From: an uncultured Mycoplasmatales bacterium
Lineage (GTDB): Bacteria > Bacillota_I > Bacilli_A > Mycoplasmatales > Mycoplasmoidaceae
Assembly: GCA_910578525.1 (NCBI GenBank)
Contig: CAJTRF010000041.1
Span: forward strand, 1-5,417
Reading direction: 5' to 3'
DNA length: 5,417 nucleotides
A program made the translations under genes and the position numbers. The first letter of the stretch is position 1, and each line of letters opens with the position of its first letter. The notes below the pieces were generated by a model. It was not told the DNA's origin. It did no database searches and saw only the letters and a list, made by a program, of their open reading frames with translations. Positions 1 to 5,417 of the stretch are shown piece after piece.

Positions 1-1
1 A

Positions 2-928
2 GGAGATGTGGATATTATATCAGAAGTATTGGATTTGCAACAAAAAAGATATAAAATTTTGTGTTGGAATTGGGAGATACAACCTCCTACGATATGGCAA
101 GAAGTTGGTTTCACAAAAGATGAATCAAAAATGATATATGAAGTTGCTAAAAAGAAGCATCAGTATAAAGAATTTTGGGAAGAAGCAGTCTTGCCCTACT
201 ATACGGAAAAAAATATGATAATATCATCGGATGGTGCATTAAATTGTTGCTATTTTCATATGACGAATTATTATCTAAATCAATTTCCAGGAACACCATG
301 GACAACATATAGCTTTTGGCCTGATGAGGAAAGAAGCAAAATGAGCTATCAAATCTATGAAACATATGTTCGGCCCACAATTTCAATCAGAAAGGAGAGA
401 GAAGTCAATTTATCAATTTGGGATATGCACTGGAATGGTGGTCAACAAGAAGAGAATCGATTATGCCAAGTCATGCTGGCTGCAAAATGGGAAATCGATA
501 ATGATAAATATTTGACATTTCAAGACAATGGAGGGAAACCAGACCCAACATCAATAACATTAATTCGGTCAACAGGAGCATTAAATTTGCAGCATGCAAT
601 ATTAACATTGCAAAATTCAGGTACAACATTCAGTGCAGATAATCTTTCGAGATTAATTTTTGATGTAGCAACGAACTTCCAACAATTGAGAACAATAATG
701 GCATTGAAACAATGTAAATTCAATAATGATATGCTATATAATGAATTCGCAAAAAATAATTTTTTAGATGAATATAATCGTTATGCTTATTTGCATATGG
801 GACAAGACGAAAGATTTGACCAAGATTGGACGAATGCATACAATCAAGCACACTTGAAATTTGCAAAACAAGAGATGGATATTGCACTTCAAATATGGGG
901 ATCAGGTGGGACACCAGAAGCGTATTTA
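2..928 (+). other. Residues 1-309: Trp/Tyr/Cys-rich, probably globular region
   Basis: This part differs from the rest of the protein. It has more Trp, Cys, Pro, Gly, Ser and Thr and fewer Lys/Glu runs. Visible landmarks are C21-W22-N23-W24, SSDGALNCC (ending at C82-C83) followed by YFHMTNYY, PGTPW and SFWPDEE, then IWDMHWNGG around W144, a Thr/Ser/Leu-rich stretch including LIRSTGALNLQHAIL, and GSGGTPEAY at residues 300-308 just before the coiled coil. Alternating polar and hydrophobic stretches with several Gly/Pro turns suggest a folded mixed alpha/beta domain rather than a rod. I do not recognise a family. The Cys residues are not arranged as a CxxC zinc site. It could be the C-terminal part of a larger domain that begins upstream. 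The right border is set by the start of the charged helix and is approximate. Confidence 0.5.
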
Positions 929-3900
929 GAGAGCAAAGAAACTGAATTAAAAAATGCCGTAATTCAAGAAATAGATGAATTAATAAATACAATGAATCAA
1001 AGAATTGTCGCTGCAACTCAAAGTCAACAAACAAAAGAGAATCAAATACTTCAAATGTTACAAGAAGCGAATGAAAAGAAACAAAAACATAGTAGAGAAA
1101 TACAAACAAGTAATCTAATTCATGAGAAGGTAAAAGCATTATATGATAGATTTTATCCAAGAAGAACAAAAGAAGAAGAAGAAGCAAAAATTGCGACATA
1201 TAAAGATAAAGATGTGGAACAAGCAGTCTTGGAAATTGATAATGAATTTGAACAATATGACAAGGCGTGGAATGAAATTATTTATTATTTAGATCATTTA
1301 TTGAAAAAGAATGTTCCCGAATATTTTATAGCAGATTCAACTTGGTCAAAAGAATTTGCTGAGGATGTCTTTAAATCGAAAATTGATATGCTTAAGAATC
1401 AACATAAAGGAGACTATCAATCCGCAAAAAATCAAATTGATGTTGAATTTACAACAAAATTGACTTCAATTACGAGAAAAATAATTCAAGACAATGAATT
1501 GATAAAAACTTTTTGTCCTCACACAGTGGGATTCTTAGTGAAATCAAATTGTATCGAATTTGATAAAATGGAAATCTATATGAATAAATTATATCCTTTA
1601 TTGGTAGAAATAACAACTTATCGACCAGGTTATTTTTTGGCAATATTTCGTGACAATTATGATAGGAATGCACTTGAAACACATCAACAGACATTAACAG
1701 CCAAATTAAATGAATTCAAAGAAAGAGAAAAAAGTTTTGAAGATGATAAGAGAATGAATGCACTGGTCAAACGAAATTCCAATATTGTTACGATGAAAGA
1801 AATTGTTGGTCATTGTAAAAATATATCAGAAGCAAATATCTATATCAATGTCAAGAAGGAATCAATGGCAAAATTAAGAATTCATAATATGAATAATATG
1901 GGTATTCGATGGGATTGGGAAGATGTATTTGAAAAAAATCCCGAAAATATCAATGAATGGGCAAAAGTAATAATGGGAGACAAATCATTTACGGAAACAA
2001 ATGATCTCCCAAAAGAAATAAAAGAGAAATTAAAATATGTTGATTTAATTGAGGACCCAGCAGCAGTGGAGGATTATAAATACTGTGAAATAAATTTTCA
2101 ATATATGAAAGATTTTGAAGAGGAAGCCAAAAAATATGAGACATTTGAAAAATTTATTATTGGAAAGAAAAAAGGAAGAGGATATCCATCTGATGAAGCA
2201 TGTTTCTTAGATAATGTTGGAAATCTTTCCTCCGAATATAAACAAAATATTGAAAGTTGGAAAGAGGACGATGATAAAGTTCGATCAACAATTGTAACGG
2301 TAACTGTTGATGGGGAAGACAGACATTTTCTGTTACCAGATGCAATAAAAGCTTATAATGAAGTACATGAAGACCAACAGATATCATCAACAGCAAAAGC
2401 AATTTGGCGATTCCAAAAACAAGGAATAACTTTGGAGGAAGGAATTAAAGATTTAGTAAATCAGGCAATAAGAAAAAATCAAGATATGACAATAGATGAT
2501 AAAGTGGAAAATGCTTTATTGAAATGGCAAAAAAAGAATGGAAGAGAAAGTTATCTCAAATTTGATAATCTAAAGAAAATGATTAAACAAATTGGTGGAA
2601 ATGCACAATTTATTGCTTTTTTGGAATACTTGAATAAATTAAAAGATAGCTATTTGGAATATTATAATATCATTGATTTAACACCACATTTCCCAACTGA
2701 AGAAAAATCGAATGTGAATGCAAAAAATATTATAATAAGTTTAAATCAAAAAATAAGTGAAGCTGCGGCAACTGTGAATCAATTGAAGACAAAATTCAAA
2801 GATTTAGAGGAAGAATATCAAAGTGTAAAAAAGTCAAATAATGAAAGAAAAAACATAACAGATCCATCAAAACAAGGACCATGGGAATTTCCAATACAAG
2901 AATATCATCAGATGCATAATGGTGATGTCGATAAAATCAAAAAAGAAATATTGGTTACTGTCTATAATGAATTATGTGAATATTATGACAGAAATGATTC
3001 CAATATAATCAATCCACAGAAAAGAATAGAATTTGTTGAGACAAATATCAAGGATGAAAAAACAAAAAAAGATATCAAATTAATGGAACTTCAACAGATG
3101 ATAAACGACAAACAGAAAGCAAAAGTCAACGGACAATGGTGGTATAATGCTGAAGACCCTTATATTTTTAGATATTTAATGACAAAATATCAGAGATGGA
3201 ATGATACCAATGAAAAGCATTTTGATACTCTTGAGCCGGACAAATGTTATGACAAAATGATATTAAAAATGGAAAAAGTATATAAAGAAGTAACTGCAAA
3301 ATCGTTTGAATTCAAAAAAACAACTAAAGAAGAGAAATTTACTGAGATTGCAATGGAATTGAATAAGATATATGAGAATCAAATAAAATATTGGTCATAT
3401 GAAGGTCTGAAGGATAAATATGATTTACTTGCAGGAAAACTAATTTCTGAAACACAAGGTGAAATATTTTCAAAGTATTCAAATCCAAAGGATGCATTCT
3501 TGTATTTGACGAGAATCGAAGAGGAAAATACATATCGAAATACATTTGGGAAAAAAACAATAAAATATCCAGAAGAAATCAAAACCGATGGTGAAAAAAT
3601 AGATTGGCTTGATAATAAAATAAATGCATATCAGAATGATTCAGATTATTTTAATTCAGATGAATTTATTGATTTATGGGGAAAATATAAACAATTGGCG
3701 AGATGTAAATGGGAGGATAAATGGAAATTTATAGAAGATAAGGGATACAATCAAAAAGTCATAAAATTATTCCTTGAATGTGAACTCAAAAAGGAAAAAT
3801 ACTTGTTTTGGTTCAAAGAAGAATATCAAAATGATAAAAAATATCCAGAGGATCAACAAATTATTGAGATGAACAAAAAAATTGATGAAATAATCAATCT

Positions 3901-5416
3901 AAAAAATGATAGTGATTTCCAAAGAGAGATGAAAAAATACAATAAGATTCATGGAGAACATAATACCAATGAGAAAATTGTTAATGATCCCAAAGGGCGA
4001 AATAAAAATGAATGGTATTATCAATTTCGTGTAGAAAATTTGTTGTATGATATTAAAAAAATAAATCCAAGTTTTGAAGATAAAGGGCAATTTAAATATA
4101 ATGTTGATGATGCAGATTTATTAGAAAAACTTTATAAAGAAGCTGAAAATAATAATAAAAATTTTGAATGTCAAGAATTTCAAGATCTCGTAAAAGAATA
4201 TAATAAAATCTGTCGTACAACACTTGATTTCGATGATAAAGTTAAAACATATCCAAAATATGTGGATTTCAAAAATTACCTCAAAATTGAAATATTAAAG
4301 AGACAGTTAATGGATGATTTTGGATATACGAATGAAGAGATAATGAAAATAAATCAAAAAACAGATGAAGAAACAGTGTTTCATTTACAAAAAGAAAAAG
4401 ATCAATTCGAGCATGAACTCAATTTATTAAAGAATGACAATATTGCGAAAAATTATTTGAAAATTTATCATGACTACGCTCATGTTCCGGGAATTACTTT
4501 TGAAGAATTAATAAAAGGGCATGGGCATTCAGCTGTTGGTGTAATGTTTTATATTGTATATATTGTATATGATGCATTAATCGAGAAGAAGTCGGAAAAA
4601 GAAATTCTTGCAAAAAATCAAAACGATTATCACACAGCTATTGTTGAAATGAGAAAAGAATTAGACAGATATTTTGCCAGGAAAACAGAATTCGAAAAAA
4701 ATGATATTTTGAAACCATTAATGGCGGAACGTAAATGGACATATGAATATATGATGGAAACATTTCCAGAATTAAAAACAAAAGATTATTTGAAGGATAC
4801 AGAAAATGCTATTTATTTATTGCAAAATATAGGTGATGAAGCACTATATGGTCGTTATTTGGAATTGGTTGGAGAGGTTGACACAACATTGAATACATTT
4901 GACAATTCCAAATCTCGTGAGAAAAAGAAATATCTTAAAGATAAAATAGCAGAATTTGAAAGATATGAAAAAATTTTGGTTACTGATGAGATGAATGAAT
5001 TATTCACGAAATATCATGAATTTAATAAACATGAAGATGTTAGTGATTGGGCAGGAAGGTATCGTTTTGTTAAAAATCATTTTGATAAAATTGATGTGAA
5101 ACAAATAAAACAATTCTTAACGTTACAAAATTTGATTCATGATTTCGAGGATAAATATAAAGTCAATTGGAGTGATCAAGAGCAAAGTTCTTGGACAGAT
5201 GATAAACAAATAAATTATTTGAAGACAGTTGTGAATAAAAAAGATGAATATGATTCAAATGACCTCATTAAAGAAGCAATTGAAATATATAATAAGGCAT
5301 TTCCGAATGCACGACTCAAAAAACAAAAAATGATTAGTGAATATGGTGAACAAATTGAAGAAGCAGCTTACGAAATCGGCGACAGCGGCGAGCTGACACT
5401 TATTGACAATAATAAA
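2..5416 (+). CDS. Giant helical-repeat protein, interior fragment (partial at both ends), function unknown
   Basis: Frame 2 is open for all 1805 codons, with neither start nor stop inside the window. In DNA this AT-rich, where TAA, TAG and TGA are frequent in the other frames, such a run cannot be chance. The first in-frame ATG is at 131. The 43 codons before it already look coding (C21-W22-N23-W24 and a PP pair), so the real start lies upstream. Composition is dominated by Lys, Glu, Asn, Asp, Gln, Ile and Tyr, with Trp frequent and Pro and Gly sparse, which indicates a mostly alpha-helical protein. In order: a mixed globular part (residues 1-309), a charged coiled-coil helix (310-385), a helical middle (386-691), then divergent repeats of about 90 residues to the window end. 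I saw no Walker A, protease, polymerase, kinase or zinc-finger motif and no signal peptide. A basic patch, KKKGRG, sits at about 723-727. I do not recognise the family. A giant-virus, protist or bacterial giant structural protein are all possible. That it is coding is near certain; its function is unassigned. Confidence 0.97.
929..1156 (+). other. Residues 310-385: long charged helix with coiled-coil character
   Basis: The segment begins ESKETELKN and runs to KALYDRFYP with no proline inside. Hydrophobic residues fall near 3-4 spacing over part of it: L316, V320, I324, L327, M331, I335, A338, then I349, M352 and A356. The residues between are Gln, Lys, Glu and Asn. It contains a Gln/Thr-rich middle (ATQSQQTKENQ), which breaks the heptad, and a Lys/Glu-rich end. 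It probably acts as a stalk or oligomerising helix separating the globular part from the rest. The heptads are imperfect, so a single long helix is also possible. Confidence 0.55.
1157..2074 (+). other. Residues 386-691: helical middle region, unassigned
   Basis: This stretch is coding but holds no recognisable domain. It has several amphipathic helical segments, for example around WNEIIYYLDHLLKK, KLYPLLVEI (from L530) and the aromatic GYFLAIF at 543-549. Later it becomes more charged, with RWDWEDVF and a Lys/Glu-rich linker before residue 692. Possible anchors of the downstream repeat can be proposed at M598/C605 and around V509/N516, which would keep the roughly 90-residue spacing (692-598 = 94 and 598-509 = 89). 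They lack the aromatic pair, so I do not count them as repeat units. Confidence 0.4.
1160..1183 (+). repeat. Short purine-only GAA/AGA simple-sequence tract (RR-T-K-EEEE)
   Basis: Two AGA codons, an ACA and an AAA are followed by four consecutive GAA codons, giving a basic pair next to an acidic run. Only one C interrupts an all-purine stretch. It is a low-complexity linker directly after the coiled-coil helix and may vary in length between relatives by slippage in multiples of three. It is too short to be more than a minor local feature. Confidence 0.6.
2732..2827 (+). other. Residues 911-942: canonical heptad coiled coil
   Basis: Hydrophobic or apolar residues fall at I911, L914, I918, A921, V925, L928, F932, L935, Y939 and V942. 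This is unbroken 3-4-3-4 spacing over 32 residues with no proline or glycine, and positions between are Lys, Glu, Gln, Asn and Ser. That is the textbook pattern for a two- or three-stranded coiled coil. It lies between the repeat anchors at F870 and W961 and ends in a Lys/Asn-rich linker. It may mediate dimerisation or be one long antiparallel helix of a repeat module. Confidence 0.75.
4532..4582 (+). other. Residues 1511-1527: short hydrophobic segment, possible membrane-active helix
   Basis: After the His-containing stretch KGHGHS, the residues AVGVMFYIVYIVYDALI form the most apolar run I could find in the window, in a protein otherwise dense in charge. At about 17 residues, with one Asp near its end, it is short for a transmembrane helix and is followed at once by EKKSEKE. 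Between the Y1485 and I1569 repeat anchors it sits where other units have an amphipathic helix, so a buried core helix is at least as likely as membrane insertion. Confidence 0.45.
4550..4570 (+). repeat. 9-bp in-frame tandem duplication (TATATTGTA x2 plus TAT)
   Basis: The nonamer TATATTGTA occurs at 4550-4558 and again exactly at 4559-4567, followed by TAT at 4568-4570, giving Tyr-Ile-Val-Tyr-Ile-Val-Tyr. The copies are identical, unlike the eroded protein repeats around them, so the duplication looks recent or constrained by codon choice. It preserves frame and lengthens the hydrophobic segment by three residues. Confidence 0.8.
5366..5398 (+). other. Local GC-rich coding patch with atypical codons
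   Basis: Eleven codons from GCT to ACA hold 20 G or C in 33 bases (about 61%), against 25-30% elsewhere. The run TAC GAA ATC GGC GAC AGC GGC GAG CTG prefers C- and G-ending codons. Its two GGC codons are the only in-frame GGC I found in the window. The hexamer CGGCGA appears twice, at 5377-5382 and 5386-5391. The frame stays open through it (AYEIGDSGELT) and the sequence turns AT-rich again in the last 19 bases. It is either the start of a differently composed region or a sequence artefact near the edge. Confidence 0.6.
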
Positions 5417-5417
5417 A

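Larger units (their letters stand above)
2075..5290 (+). repeat. Array of about 13 highly divergent helical repeats, 77-95 residues each (protein level)
   Basis: Reading the translation for periodicity gives one anchor per unit: an aromatic or aliphatic residue with an aromatic (usually Tyr) seven positions later. Anchors (first/second residue): Y692/F699, L778/Y785, F870/Y876 (one residue short), W961/Y968, F1056/Y1063, Y1133/Y1140, F1222/Y1229, F1306/Y1313, F1393/Y1400, Y1485/Y1492, I1569/E1576 (degenerate), M1664/Y1671 and I1756/Y1763. Successive spacings are 86, 92, 91, 95, 77, 89, 84, 84, 87, 92, 84, 95 and 92. Several anchors follow an acidic turn (SDEF, SDF, TDEM, NDLI) and end in KY, EY or IY. 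A second conserved helix lies about 16-19 residues upstream, with a Leu or Met at its core: L1203, M1290, L1377, M1550, L1645 and L1740. A third, W/F-containing helix often follows. This suggests three-helix-type modules stacked in a rod or solenoid. No nucleotide-level identity remains, so the duplications are old. The alignment was done by eye, and the outermost and degenerate units are uncertain. Confidence 0.6.

Noticed and set aside
1..10. AGGAG followed by an in-frame GTG at 8-10, resembling a bacterial ribosome binding site and start
   Set aside because: The gap between AGGAG and GTG is only two bases, too short for a working site, and the frame is open to the very edge, so the true start is more likely upstream of the window.
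131..133. First in-frame ATG as the gene start
   Set aside because: The 43 codons before it have coding character (Trp, Cys and Pro content and the same codon preferences) and there is no stop upstream, so nothing marks this ATG as an initiator.
899..925. GSGGTPEAY as a nucleotide-binding P-loop
   Set aside because: It lacks the GK[ST] ending of Walker A and runs straight into a coiled-coil helix. It reads as a flexible Gly turn.
147..4090. Minus-strand open frames, the longest at 720-1199 (159 codons)
   Set aside because: All lie opposite the continuous plus-strand frame. Their products are Leu/Phe/Tyr/Ile-rich, as expected from the complement of Lys/Glu/Asn codons, and none has a recognisable domain.
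4550..4570. TATATTGTATATATTGTATAT as a promoter TATA or -10 element
   Set aside because: It is inside the uninterrupted coding frame as an exact 9-bp in-frame duplication, and no new gene starts after it.
4820..4860. IGDEALYG as part of a polymerase GDD-type active site, given the single long frame
   Set aside because: The motif is GDE, not GDD, and no other polymerase, helicase or protease motif surrounds it. There is no support for a viral polyprotein in this segment.
2075..5290. Spectrin repeats or J domains as the identity of the repeating module
   Set aside because: Unit length is 77-95 rather than about 106 residues, without the spectrin Trp at a fixed helix-A position. No HPD motif is seen, so neither family can be claimed.

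Overview
The window is one uninterrupted protein-coding stretch. Plus-strand frame 2 (codons starting at positions 2, 5, 8 ...) reads for 1805 codons without TAA, TAG or TGA and is open at both edges, so this is the interior of a gene coding for more than 1805 residues (over about 210 kDa). I found no second gene, RNA gene, intergenic gap, promoter, terminator, mobile element or CRISPR array. Minus-strand open frames are short and are the Leu/Phe/Ile-rich complements of Lys/Glu/Asn-rich sense codons.

Organism: the DNA is very AT-rich (25-30% GC in the lines I counted) and strongly skewed. The coding strand is A-rich and C-poor, arginine is mostly AGA, and four-fold codons mostly end in A (GCA, ACA, CCA, TCA, GGA). 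Gln is written CAA/CAG and Trp only TGG, and no stop triplet occurs in frame. This fits the standard code and argues against the common ciliate code. An AT-rich protist, a nucleocytoplasmic giant virus or an AT-rich bacterium could each look like this. With no gene start, neighbour or recognised domain, I cannot choose among them. No intron is needed to read the window.

Layout of the protein, with residues numbered from codon 1 at position 2: residues 1-309 are a mixed-composition, probably globular part rich in Trp, Tyr and Cys, matching no family I recognise. Residues 310-385 are a long charged helix with coiled-coil character, followed by a short RR..KEEEE tract. Residues 386-691 are helical, ending in charged linkers. 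From about residue 692 to the window end the protein appears to be a chain of about thirteen very divergent helical repeats of roughly 77-95 residues. Each is marked by an aromatic or hydrophobic residue followed seven positions later by an aromatic, usually Tyr. A textbook heptad coiled coil (911-942) lies between two of these anchors. A short hydrophobic segment (1511-1527), partly built by a 9-bp tandem duplication, lies between two others.

The best-supported reading is a giant, mostly alpha-helical repeat protein with a distinct globular part upstream, perhaps a scaffold, tether or cytoskeleton-like protein. That role is inferred from shape only. The last about 50 bases carry a short GC-rich patch with codons (GGC) that I saw nowhere else in the frame. 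It marks either a compositionally different domain beyond the edge or an assembly problem.
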